A stretch of DNA of 12,889 nucleotides, taken from the NCBI GenBank assembly GCA_002397345.1, contig DHAH01000132.1:8912-21800 (forward strand), given 5' to 3'. Source of the stretch: Clostridiales bacterium UBA4959 (GTDB lineage: Bacteria; Bacillota; Clostridia; Oscillospirales; CAG-272). The translations under genes were made by a program, and so were the position numbers. The notes under the pieces were generated by a model. That model searched no databases, had not been told where the DNA came from, and saw only the letters and a list, made by a program, of their open reading frames with translations. Positions within the stretch are counted from its first letter, which is position 1, and the number at the start of each line of letters is the position of its first letter. This document shows, in pieces, positions 6,185 to 12,889 of this stretch.

Positions 6185-7504
6185 ATGGCGACAACCAATC
6201 GCGGCGGCGCGCGAGGGTCAGGTGGTGCGATGGGCTGCAGTTTCTGCGGACGCAGCGAGTCACAGGTGACCTATCTGATCCCGTCGCCGACCGGACTTTA
6301 TATCTGTAATTACTGTCTCGACGCGTGTAATCAAATCGTGACCGAGCACACGCAGTCGTCGACCGCGCGCCCTGACAAAAAAATCGGGCTGTCGCTCGAC
6401 TCGCTGCCCAAACCGGCGGAGCTTAAAGCCACGCTCGACGAATATGTCATAGGGCAGGATGCCGCTAAAAAAGCGCTCTCTGTCGCCGTTTACAACCATT
6501 ACAAGCGGATTCTCGGGCTTCCGCAGCCGTCGGGCAAAGGCGCCAAGCAGCGTAAAAATTCCGACGGCGTGGAGATACAGAAAAGCAACGTGTTGCTCCT
6601 CGGCCCGACAGGCGTGGGCAAGACGTTTCTTGCGCAGACGCTGGCAAAGACGCTGCGCGTGCCTTTCGCTATCGCCGATGCGACTACGCTGACCGAGGCG
6701 GGCTATGTGGGCGAGGATGTCGAAAACATCCTGCTGCGCCTGATTCAAGCCGCTGACTTCGATATAGACCTTGCCGAGAGGGGTATAATCTATATCGACG
6801 AGATAGATAAAATTTCGCGGCGCAGCGAGAACCGCTCGATTACCCGCGATGTGTCGGGCGAGGGCGTACAGCAGGCGTTGTTAAAGATCCTCGAAGGCAC
6901 GGTTTCGAACGTGCCGCCGCAGGGCGGGCGCAAGCATCCGAATCAGGATTTTATCCAGATCAACACCGAAAATATACTGTTCATCTGCGGCGGCGCGTTT
7001 GATAATCTCGAAGAGATTATCACTAAGCGCAAAGGCAGCCAGGTGATAGGGTTCGGCAGCGAGCTTAAAAAGAAAGAGGAGCGCCGCCAGCAGAACATTC
7101 TGCGCGAGGTAGTGCCGCACGATATAATCAAGTACGGTCTGATACCCGAGCTTGTGGGCAGACTGCCGATTATAGTCAGTCTTGACAACCTCGACCGCGC
7201 GGCGCTGATAAATATCCTTTCCGAGCCGAAGAACTCCATTATCAAACAGTATAAAAAACTGTTCTCGATGGACAACACCGAGCTTGAGTTTACGAACGAC
7301 GCGCTGGAGCGTGTCGCCGACCTTGCGATCGAACGCAATACCGGAGCGCGCGGGCTGCGTGCCATAATGGAGAGCATCATGCTCGACATCATGTACAACG
7401 TGCCCTCCCGCCCCGAAATCGAGCGCGTGATTATCACCGCCGGTGTGGTGGATAAAACTGCCGAGCCGGAATTTGTGCTGCGGTCCGAAGAAGAAGCAGT
7501 GTGA
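6185..7504 (+). CDS. clpX: ATP-dependent Clp protease ATP-binding subunit ClpX
   Basis: ClpX is the hexameric AAA+ unfoldase that recognises tagged substrates and feeds them to ClpP. From ATG 6185 it has 439 residues. The N-terminal zinc-binding domain shows C18, C21, C41 and C44 (CSFC...CNYC). Walker A is GPTGVGKT (140-147), Walker B IIYIDEID (201-208), and the sensor-2 region includes [12 protein letters not shown]. The IGF loop that docks on ClpP is present (288-290, SQVIGFGSE), and [11 protein letters not shown] is the conserved arginine-finger region. Its head is slightly unusual, with a Gly/Arg/Ala-rich run ([13 protein letters not shown]) before the zinc finger. It ends the operon: a GC-rich palindrome starts 7 nt after the stop and a strong terminator follows. 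lon does not come next. Confidence 0.97.
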   Translation: MATTNRGGARGSGGAMGCSFCGRSESQVTYLIPSPTGLYICNYCLDACNQIVTEHTQSSTARPDKKIGLSLDSLPKPAELKATLDEYVIGQDAAKKALSVAVYNHYKRILGLPQPSGKGAKQRKNSDGVEIQKSNVLLLGPTGVGKTFLAQTLAKTLRVPFAIADATTLTEAGYVGEDVENILLRLIQAADFDIDLAERGIIYIDEIDKISRRSENRSITRDVSGEGVQQALLKILEGTVSNVPPQGGRKHPNQDFIQINTENILFICGGAFDNLEEIITKRKGSQVIGFGSELKKKEERRQQNILREVVPHDIIKYGLIPELVGRLPIIVSLDNLDRAALINILSEPKNSIIKQYKKLFSMDNTELEFTNDALERVADLAIERNTGARGLRAIMESIMLDIMYNVPSRPEIERVIITAGVVDKTAEPEFVLRSEEEAV

Positions 7505-7511
7505 CAAGAAA

Positions 7512-7554
7512 CGTGGGGTACGCTGGGGGAGGTAAGACCTCCCCCAGACCCACG
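7512..7554. repeat. GC-rich palindromic repeat, full copy
   Basis: Arms CTGGGGGAGGT (7523-7533) and its exact reverse complement (7537-7547) enclose a 3-nt loop. The outer bases 7512-7517 and 7549-7554 also pair (CGTGGG with CCCACG) across a small internal loop. Half of the element recurs inverted at bases 1-24. It starts 7 nt after clpX. There is no T-run next to it, so it looks like a REP- or MITE-like palindrome rather than the operon terminator, though it may protect the clpX mRNA 3' end. The rest of 7555-7605 holds nothing recognisable. Confidence 0.65.
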
Positions 7555-7605
7555 CAATTATGGGTAATAAACTTGCAGGGACTCTATTGGTTGCCATTTA
7601 CTTTT

Positions 7606-7656
7606 AAAAATGAACCTCCGATGTGGTGAAAAGACCACATCGGAGGTTCATTTTTT
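7606..7656. terminator. Bidirectional Rho-independent terminator
   Basis: Bases 7606-7627 pair perfectly with 7634-7655, giving a 22-bp stem (17 mixed pairs plus five A-T pairs) around the loop GAAAAG. The A-run at the left and T-run at the right give a U-tract in both directions. It therefore ends tig-clpP-clpX from the left and the accessory operon from the right. Its right edge touches the stop codon of the methyltransferase gene (7655-7657). Confidence 0.92.
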
Positions 7657-8806
7657 ATACCACCGCTGTGAAAATTACGGCAAATTCTGTTTCAAACTGC
7701 TTTACGAGGGTTAAACCATTTTCGGTCAGCAGCGAGGTGATTTCTTCGGGCGTGTCGGGGTGCACGATAACGTGCCGATTGCCGAAATCGAGCTCGCTCT
7801 GCTGATTTTTACTGATCGATAGCACAAACCGACCGCCGCGCTCGAGAAGCTCCGCCACCTTTTTTATAGCCGCACACTTGTCCTGTATGTGCATAAAAGT
7901 GAGCGACGAATATATCAAATCATAGGTTTTATCAAATTGATATGTTAGAAAATCGCCGCAAATTAAACGGACATTCGGAAATTCCCGAAGATTTTCTTTC
8001 GCCCGCGTTATTGTCTTTGGCGAAATGTCAATGCCGGTGAAATTGCCGCATTTATCGCAAACCCGCATAGCGAGCCGCCCTGTGCCAACGCCGATTTCCA
8101 GCACAGACTTATCCGTAGAAAGCTGCAATTCCGAGATGAACGCCTGTCCGTCCCATTTGTCCATATATGCCTTGGCTGCATCAGGGTCATGCACAGGGTC
8201 GTTATTTTCGTCGATTAGAGCATCGTAGTGATTTATTACTGGGATGAGAAGCGACTGTTCGGCGTTCTCCCACGCCGTTGGGAAATTTATCTTAAAGAAA
8301 CGTGATTTAGGTGTATCGGCAGTTAGAAGATTACTTTTAAGTATATAACCTTTCATCATAGCGGTTATCTCCTGCTTTTTCTCATCGGAAAGCGATTCGA
8401 AACGGATAATCTGAACCGTGCTGTCCTCTGCCGCTTTCATAATTTCGGTATACACATCTTCTATGTATTCTTCGCCGGAAGGCGCTATCGCTTGTTTTGC
8501 CATATAAACGCCGTTTGTGTGCGCCATGATAATATTGTTGTTGTTTTCGCAAGCGTAAAGATAACCGCTCCTGCTTTTGTAGGTTACCTCGAGTTGATTT
8601 GGAAATTGCTCGTGATAAACGACAGTTCCGTTATCTTGCACACCGCAGGTTACATGATTTACCTCCATATCGCGCAGATAAAAAAGGGCGTACGCCCTTA
8701 CGGGCGTGAAATAGCATACCACCTCGTTGTTTCCGCGTAAATTTGACAGCGGGAGCAGCTCTTTTAAACCGCCGATGTTGCTTGCATGGTAGAAAGTCGT
8801 GTTCAT
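7655..8806 (-). CDS. Two-part protein: ADP-ribosyltransferase-like N-terminal region plus class I SAM methyltransferase
   Basis: This 383-residue protein has two parts. The C-terminal half (about 190-383) is a class I S-adenosylmethionine methyltransferase: motif I VLEIGVGTGRL (235-245), the acidic residue after the second strand at D260 (GID), motif IV-like TYDLIYSSLTFMHI (294-307), and a closing LLERGGRFVLS strand. The substrate is unknown. The N-terminal part (about 1-185) opens with FYHASNIGGL and has CYFTPVRAYALFYL near 31-44. This resembles small ADP-ribosyltransferase/phosphotransferase-fold proteins with H and Y positions (here perhaps H7 and Y32). That assignment is tentative and may be only a DUF. 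It is the last gene of the minus-strand operon. Its ATG overlaps the previous stop by an ATGA, with GGAG 10 nt upstream, and the terminator stem reaches its stop codon. Confidence 0.8.
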   Translation of the reverse strand: MNTTFYHASNIGGLKELLPLSNLRGNNEVVCYFTPVRAYALFYLRDMEVNHVTCGVQDNGTVVYHEQFPNQLEVTYKSRSGYLYACENNNNIIMAHTNGVYMAKQAIAPSGEEYIEDVYTEIMKAAEDSTVQIIRFESLSDEKKQEITAMMKGYILKSNLLTADTPKSRFFKINFPTAWENAEQSLLIPVINHYDALIDENNDPVHDPDAAKAYMDKWDGQAFISELQLSTDKSVLEIGVGTGRLAMRVCDKCGNFTGIDISPKTITRAKENLREFPNVRLICGDFLTYQFDKTYDLIYSSLTFMHIQDKCAAIKKVAELLERGGRFVLSISKNQQSELDFGNRHVIVHPDTPEEITSLLTENGLTLVKQFETEFAVIFTAVV

Positions 8807-9429
8807 TGTGATAAGTCTCCGTTATTATATTTAGGCAGATATTCGCGGCTTTTTTTAAACCATTTATGCGGATGTAAAATCATATTATTTGAAATAATAT
8901 AATTCATATATGCAAGGGATGCCGCTTCAAGCGATTGTTTCAGGGCATCGCTGACAACCGTATAAAACGGGGGACATCCTTCACCATCCCATGACAGCTT
9001 ATCGGCGACAAAAAGTGCCATGTCATAGGCGGATGGATTTGCTTTTAAAGTGGTGTGGCACTCAATGGCGGACAGCGCTTGTTTATCTATGATACCGAAG
9101 TCCTCTTCGGCAATCGTTTTGGCGATACGCTGATGCAGCAGGAAAGGGTATTTCCTTTCGGCTTCATCTATATACCAATCATTTTCCATTGCATATTGTA
9201 GCATATCGTCCGATGTAACCACTGCGCTGACATCGTGAAGATAACCGCATAACTCACATAAATCTTTATCCAGCCCGTATTGCTCCGCAATTTTTACGTT
9301 CGTTTCCGCGACGGATTTAACGTGATCGAATGTTTTTTGTTTGTTGTTTAAATAAAGCAGGTTTTTTATATCTGATTTTATATTTCCGGATAACGCAGGT
9401 ACGGTGATGTAGGGGAAAATAGTCAGCAT
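8803..9429 (-). CDS. HD-domain hydrolase, YqeK-like
   Basis: This is an HD-superfamily metal-dependent phosphohydrolase resembling YqeK, which splits diadenosine tetraphosphate symmetrically to two ADP. The ligand pattern is complete (numbered from the in-frame GTG at 9432): H37 in TFDHVKSVAE, H66-D67 in GYLHDVS, H100 in LLHQRIAKTI, H126 in AIECHTT, and D144 in FVADKLSW. At about 208 residues the length fits. The N-terminal 20 residues (MLTIFPYITVP...) are atypical and hydrophobic but not a clear signal peptide. ATG 9429 is chosen over the GTG because GGGAGGG at 9436-9442 lies 6 nt from the ATG but only 3 nt from the GTG. The start touches the Nudix stop and the end overlaps the methyltransferase ATG. 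It need not be the cell's main YqeK, which normally sits beside nadD. Confidence 0.82.
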   Translation of the reverse strand: MLTIFPYITVPALSGNIKSDIKNLLYLNNKQKTFDHVKSVAETNVKIAEQYGLDKDLCELCGYLHDVSAVVTSDDMLQYAMENDWYIDEAERKYPFLLHQRIAKTIAEEDFGIIDKQALSAIECHTTLKANPSAYDMALFVADKLSWDGEGCPPFYTVVSDALKQSLEAASLAYMNYIISNNMILHPHKWFKKSREYLPKYNNGDLSQ

Positions 9430-9920
9430 CACACGCCCTCCCGATATATAAAATGCTTGACACCCTCGTTATATCGCTTCATCAAGTGGGCGATGTTCGT
9501 CGGATAAACCTCAATCTGACTAAGTTTGTCAACGGGCATCCAATGAAACTCTATCTTAAAATCCTGCCCCTCGATGCTCTCGTCGCCCACAAAAACGCCG
9601 TCAAGCGGTAACTGCGTTTCATCTCGCAATGCGATTTCGTAGTAAAGGCATATCTGATGGCAGGGTTTATCGCCCCATGGGAAGAAAATCTCCGCGACCC
9701 ATTTTAAATCGCCGACGGTAATGTCCGCCCCAATCTCCTCTTTGAACTCGCGTGTGAGTGTCTGCGCGTTGGTTTCACCAAGCTCAACATGACCGCCGGG
9801 TATGGCGAAGCCGGTGTCATTGGTCGGCTTTTGCAGCAGGATTTTATTGTCGCGCAGCAGAATCCCTGCAACGCGGTAGCTGAATACGAAATCTTCGCTG
9901 TGAAAAAGAATGTCGGTCAT
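9429..9920 (-). CDS. Nudix hydrolase
   Basis: This is a Nudix-family pyrophosphatase that hydrolyses a nucleoside diphosphate linked to another group. The 163-residue protein carries a textbook Nudix box: G43, five residues, E49, seven residues, then R57-E58-F59-K60-E61-E62-I63-G64 (REFKEEIG). The substrate cannot be inferred; candidates include NTPs, nucleotide sugars or dinucleoside polyphosphates. There is no signal peptide or second domain. AAGGA about 9 nt upstream supports ATG 9920. The start overlaps the P-loop kinase stop (ATGA) and the end meets the HD gene. It is one of two Nudix domains in this operon, followed by an HD enzyme with dinucleotide-type chemistry, which hints at linked nucleotide processing. 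Confidence 0.92.
   Translation of the reverse strand: MTDILFHSEDFVFSYRVAGILLRDNKILLQKPTNDTGFAIPGGHVELGETNAQTLTREFKEEIGADITVGDLKWVAEIFFPWGDKPCHQICLYYEIALRDETQLPLDGVFVGDESIEGQDFKIEFHWMPVDKLSQIEVYPTNIAHLMKRYNEGVKHFIYREGV
9436..9442 (-). promoter_or_regulatory. Ribosome binding site for the HD hydrolase, inside the Nudix 3' end
   Basis: The minus strand reads GGGAGGG here, 6 nt before ATG 9429 and 3 nt before GTG 9432. This favours the ATG. It lies within the last codons of the preceding gene, typical of coupled translation. Confidence 0.55.
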
Positions 9921-10489
9921 ATCGTTATTTCCTTATTATATAAATCTATAATCTTTTCGGCAACCTGTGGAGCGGTTAAATTCATTGTATCTATTTTTGG
10001 ATAATCATATCCGTCATAGTAATGAAATGTATTTTCGATACCTCTCTTGATACGTTCGTCATTACGGGAATCTTTTTGGGCGCGGGTTATATTTTCATCA
10101 AGCGAACACGTTAAAATAACAGTAGATATTACGAAAATTATCCCATCTTCACGGAGTTTAGCCATTACAGTGTCAAACCGCTTTTTTCTGTCGCCATGAA
10201 AACCATAATGGAAGATAACAGTATTAATTTTAATACAATTAAGATAATTCTTTATAAGACCGTATGTATTTAATATTACCGTGTCCATGTTATATGGGTT
10301 CATTGCTCGGCACCAATCACTGTCAACAAGCGCGGTATGCGGCATTTTTTCAAGAATAATTTTCGCTGTTGTGCTTTTGCCAACACCATTCGGACCGAGA
10401 ATCAAAAGAATGGTTTTCATTTTGCGTTCCGCATTTGAAATGTCTTGATTTTCAGGGGTGCATATAATGTTGGATTTGTTAAATGTCAT
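9917..10489 (-). CDS. P-loop kinase-like NTP-binding protein
   Basis: The Walker A motif GPNGVGKST lies at residues 32-40, preceded by the strand TILLIL. This is the arrangement of small-molecule kinases of the shikimate/adenylylsulfate/AAA_33 group. VDSDWCRAMNP (55-65) follows at the place of the substrate-binding DxD-like segment. The lid region around residues 120-160 is charged (RAQKDSRNDERIKRG). The substrate is unknown. Two starts are possible. ATG 10489 gives 190 residues and overlaps by ATGA the stop of a tiny upstream frame. ATG 10420 starts with MKTILLIL, the usual family start, and gives 167 residues. Neither has a strong ribosome binding site. The longer form is listed because of the overlap. 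The 3' end overlaps the Nudix ATG. It is visibly AT-richer than the left half of the window. Confidence 0.78.
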   Translation of the reverse strand: MTFNKSNIICTPENQDISNAERKMKTILLILGPNGVGKSTTAKIILEKMPHTALVDSDWCRAMNPYNMDTVILNTYGLIKNYLNCIKINTVIFHYGFHGDRKKRFDTVMAKLREDGIIFVISTVILTCSLDENITRAQKDSRNDERIKRGIENTFHYYDGYDYPKIDTMNLTAPQVAEKIIDLYNKEITI

Positions 10490-10575
10490 TTATTTAACTC
10501 TACTCTCATCTGTTCTATGAACCATAAATATTCGTCATAACTTTCATCTCGCTCCCCACTTTTCCACCATTTCAT
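10486..10575 (-). CDS. Tiny 29-codon frame, or displaced C-terminus of the GNAT-Nudix protein
   Basis: An ATG at 10575 opens a 29-codon frame that overlaps the last 32 nt of the GNAT-Nudix gene in another frame. It fills the only gap in the operon and ends in a TGA overlapping the P-loop kinase ATG at 10489 (ATGA). The peptide is helix-like and charged, including DESYDEYLWFIEQ. I do not recognise it. The exact fit to the coupling pattern favours real coding sequence. Either it is a separate microprotein, or it is the former C-terminus of the GNAT-Nudix protein put out of frame by a 1-nt change near the AAAA run at 10557-10563. Chance cannot be excluded at this length. Confidence 0.4.
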   Translation of the reverse strand: MKWWKSGERDESYDEYLWFIEQMRVELNK

Positions 10576-11527
10576 CGAAGTACGGGTAAAAACGCTTATT
10601 CAAAAATTCTCCCGCAGCCATCATTTCACGGATTTTTTTTGTGGTTGCCCACATGGCGTCGCAGGTTTCACCCTCTTGAAAGCGAACAGCATCAATCGGG
10701 CAGTCATGCTCGAACACCCATGCATCTTGAAACCATGTACGTCCGTCGTTTCCGTGGCGGGCGATGCGTTGGAACAATGTTCCTTTATTCGGATCAAGGT
10801 TAATGCCGAGTTCTTCTTTCGCTTCGCGCAGGGCGGCGGTCAGGCTGTCGTCGCCGGCGACAGCGGAACCGCCTGTTGTCTCCCACTTGCCGCCGAGATC
10901 ATCGACTTCCCTCACCGCGCGCTTGTCGATAAGCCATTCGCCCCTGCTGTTATGCTTCCACACATGTACGACGAGATGATAATCTCCGGCTGCCATTTTT
11001 CGACCGCGCTCATGGTAGCGCCCGGTTTTGTTACCGTCCGCGTCAAGGACATCCCAAATCTCGTTGGGAGTGTATTCCATGGGGGTGAAAACAAACCCGT
11101 TTATTCGTTTTTCATTATCAATCGGTGTAAAGCCATAGTTTAAATAAAAGGGTAGTCCATACGGCGATGAAGTCAGTGTAATGCGATCAACGCCAATCAG
11201 TTTCAACGCACATATCATTTTGTTCATCAATTCTGTAGCGATTCCGCGACGATGATATTCGCCATCAACAACCATTTCTGATATGTGGTGATTGATACCG
11301 TGTTCGTTTATCATACCAACTATTTTATTGTTATCCAGAGCAACGAACATTTTATATTTACCTGATGTATAATCGTGTATATAATTTTCATTGTTTATAT
11401 GTGCAGCTTTAAAATGCTCGAGAGCTTGCGGTTCATAATCGGGCATTTGAAATTTAATAAACATTCGTAATGCAAGATCAAGCGCGGGGCGCACATCATC
11501 CGGGGCAGCTTGTCTGTAAGTAATCAT
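10544..11527 (-). CDS. GNAT acetyltransferase fused to a Nudix hydrolase domain
   Basis: This is a two-domain protein of 327 residues from ATG 11527. The N-terminal GNAT domain (about 1-150) has the acetyl-CoA loop YHRRGIATELM (91-101), the preceding strand ISEMVVDG, and the closing FYLNYGF motif (127-133). The C-terminal domain (about 153-320) resembles isomerase-like Nudix proteins of the YfcD/IDI type (EIWDVLDADGNKTGRYHERG). Its Nudix box is G220, five residues, D226, seven residues, then REAKEELGI (234-242); the first box glutamate is replaced by D226. The substrates of both domains are unknown. A longer start at 11545 adds six residues, but ATG 11527 makes the operon's usual ATGA overlap with the upstream kinase gene and is preferred. 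A possible frameshift at its 3' end is treated under the tiny frame at 10486-10575. Confidence 0.88.
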   Translation of the reverse strand: MITYRQAAPDDVRPALDLALRMFIKFQMPDYEPQALEHFKAAHINNENYIHDYTSGKYKMFVALDNNKIVGMINEHGINHHISEMVVDGEYHRRGIATELMNKMICALKLIGVDRITLTSSPYGLPFYLNYGFTPIDNEKRINGFVFTPMEYTPNEIWDVLDADGNKTGRYHERGRKMAAGDYHLVVHVWKHNSRGEWLIDKRAVREVDDLGGKWETTGGSAVAGDDSLTAALREAKEELGINLDPNKGTLFQRIARHGNDGRTWFQDAWVFEHDCPIDAVRFQEGETCDAMWATTKKIREMMAAGEFLNKRFYPYFDEMVEKWGAR

Positions 11528-12889
11528 GTTTTTACCGCTTTCCATTCATTTATTAGCTGCTTAATCGACTGCTGCCGCGCTTCACGTTCATCGCTTACCG
11601 CGCGTTTCGCAACGTCAAATAACTCCTTGCTAAGTTTCCACTTCTCAAAACACCGGTCTGGGTTATCTCCGAACAGCGCGAACGCCGTCGCGCCCATGGT
11701 GTAGACGTTGGTGACCTCGTTTATCGCCGCGCCGAGCTCGAATTCTTCCGGCGACATGAAGCGCGAGTTGCCCCACATGCGACCCATACTGTTAGTATAA
11801 GGGATCTTGGTATAAAAATCAATATCGCAGATAACAGTTCTGCTGTTTTTGAAATCGTACATAATGCTGCCGTCGTAAAAGTCGATAGCGACATACCCTT
11901 TTCCCGCGGCATGCGCATGGAACGCGAGTATGTCAAGGAATACCTGCTCTTTTGTTTCGAGCGGTATCTGCATAAATATTTTGTGCGAGGACGGATACAT
12001 CGGATGCATGCATTCGGCGTCAACCCACTCGAACACCATGGCGAACCCGCCGCCGATCTCCTCGGCGGAGATGAATTTTATAAGGTTCGGATGGGTTAAA
12101 TCGCGATAAATCGGCACGGTGCGCTTGAGGTTGGCGACAGCTTCTTCCACGCCCACGCATGCGCGTTCGGTTGGCGCTCCTGCAAACTTGACGAAATATT
12201 TGACTTTGCCGTCCGCTGTACCAAAGCAGATATTACCGGAATCCTGATCATCAAAAACCTTGAACACCCTGCCGTATTTACTGAGAAATGAGAAATCAAA
12301 CGGAGATTTAAGCTTATACGGTACGCCGTCGGTGTATTGGATGTAAAAATCTTTCAGAAACCATTTCATAAGCGGAGATCGCCCGTCGTTTATAAACCGT
12401 GCTATTTCTTCGTTTCGGCGCAGCACCTCCGGCAGTTCTTCCGGTTTATTATATTTCATCCAAACGATTGATGTAAGGGCTGACATTACGAGGTAATATG
12501 TAAGCAGATCCCAAAATTCCTGCGGCGGGAAACCATTAAAATACCCGCGTACAAGTCCGGTCGAAAAATATGTGCTGCCGTTTTCGCCTGACATCTTAAA
12601 ATCATACCAAGGGTCGCCGTAAGTGCCAAATTCATCGAGGCAATCGATCACATACAACTCGTTATTAGAATCGATTATCAGGTTCCCTGCGTGATAATCA
12701 CCGTGAAGGGAACATTGCGGACGGTTTTTCAGCAGATCCCGGTTCTTTTCAAGGTAGGAGAGGATGACTTCGCTGCCTTCAAACGGAACGCCCTCGGAAC
12801 GATACGCGTTAATACGCTCATCAACAACAGAAAAATAACGTTTCGACCATTCTTCCGCAACGTTTGGTTTTTCGGGCACTGCCCAGACC
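11524..12889 (-). CDS. APH-like phosphotransferase fused to a protein-kinase-like domain (5' end cut by window)
   Basis: The frame is open to the window edge, so the N-terminus is missing. Numbering here is from the in-frame GTG at 12879. The first part (to about 165) is the C-lobe of an aminoglycoside-phosphotransferase-type kinase: catalytic HGDYHAGN (59-66, with D61 and N66) and the metal-site segment IDCLDEFGTYGDP (78-90). About 100 N-lobe residues must lie outside. The second part (about 180-445) looks like an atypical serine/threonine kinase: lysine K231 in YFVKFAGA, AIDFYDGSIMYD (331-342) in the place of the HRD loop with S338 where Asn is usual, and CDIDFY (351-356) in the place of DFG with Tyr for Gly. 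The substrates are unknown, and aminoglycoside resistance should not be assumed. It is the first gene of the operon seen here. Its stop overlaps the GNAT-Nudix ATG. Confidence 0.82.
   Translation of the reverse strand, partial: VWAVPEKPNVAEEWSKRYFSVVDERINAYRSEGVPFEGSEVILSYLEKNRDLLKNRPQCSLHGDYHAGNLIIDSNNELYVIDCLDEFGTYGDPWYDFKMSGENGSTYFSTGLVRGYFNGFPPQEFWDLLTYYLVMSALTSIVWMKYNKPEELPEVLRRNEEIARFINDGRSPLMKWFLKDFYIQYTDGVPYKLKSPFDFSFLSKYGRVFKVFDDQDSGNICFGTADGKVKYFVKFAGAPTERACVGVEEAVANLKRTVPIYRDLTHPNLIKFISAEEIGGGFAMVFEWVDAECMHPMYPSSHKIFMQIPLETKEQVFLDILAFHAHAAGKGYVAIDFYDGSIMYDFKNSRTVICDIDFYTKIPYTNSMGRMWGNSRFMSPEEFELGAAINEVTNVYTMGATAFALFGDNPDRCFEKWKLSKELFDVAKRAVSDEREARQQSIKQLINEWKAVKT

Noticed and set aside
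7523-7547. The GC-rich hairpin as the terminator of clpX
   Set aside because: The stem is strong but no T-run follows, and a much better terminator lies at 7606-7656. The inverted second copy at the window start fits a repeat better.
11528-11545. Longer ATG start (11545) for the GNAT-Nudix gene
   Set aside because: ATG 11527 makes the four-base overlap with the upstream stop that the other junctions of the operon show, and the six extra residues add nothing to the GNAT domain.
11524-12889. Calling the first kinase an aminoglycoside-resistance gene
   Set aside because: Only the general APH fold motifs are visible, the N-lobe is missing, and APH-fold kinases act on many substrates.

Overview
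The window looks like a chromosomal piece of a Clostridia-type Firmicute, probably an uncultured gut-associated lineage. The reasons are the tig-clpP-clpX order, AGGAGG-like ribosome binding sites, sigma-A type promoters (TTGACA/TATAAT), a DUF1540 cysteine protein, a COG1768-like phosphoesterase, and a tail of small accessory enzymes of a kind common in Clostridia. No tRNA, rRNA, CRISPR array, transposase or phage gene was seen.

Left part (1-4001): a YraN-family nuclease-like gene runs into an M19 membrane-dipeptidase family gene with an ATGA overlap. Threonine synthase follows with its own promoter. A small DUF1540 gene lies on the opposite strand and ends 11 nt from the thrC stop; its likely Rho-independent terminator lies inside the thrC coding sequence. 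A metallophosphoesterase gene diverges from DUF1540.

Central part (4002-7504): the proteostasis operon of trigger factor, ClpP and ClpX. It is driven by a near-consensus promoter whose -35/-10 spacer contains a perfect 14-bp palindrome. Trigger factor has an unusual His/Asp/Cys tail. A hairpin abuts the clpX ribosome binding site. lon, often next in this order, is not there.

Junction (7505-7654): a GC-rich palindromic repeat, whose other half-copy opens the window in inverted orientation, then a bidirectional terminator with a 22-bp perfect stem.

Right part (7655-12889, minus strand): a tightly packed accessory operon. In transcription order it encodes an APH-like kinase fused to an atypical protein-kinase-like domain (5' end outside the window), a GNAT-Nudix fusion, a tiny 29-codon reading frame (or a displaced C-terminus), a P-loop kinase-like protein, a Nudix hydrolase, a YqeK-like HD hydrolase, and a methyltransferase with an ADP-ribosyltransferase-like N-terminal region. 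Nearly every junction is an ATGA-type overlap, so the set is probably translated as a coupled unit. Its joint function is unknown. The chemistry (phosphoryl, acetyl and methyl transfer, Nudix and HD hydrolysis) suggests modification or detoxification of nucleotides or small molecules. It is the best candidate here for an undescribed system, but that is inference.
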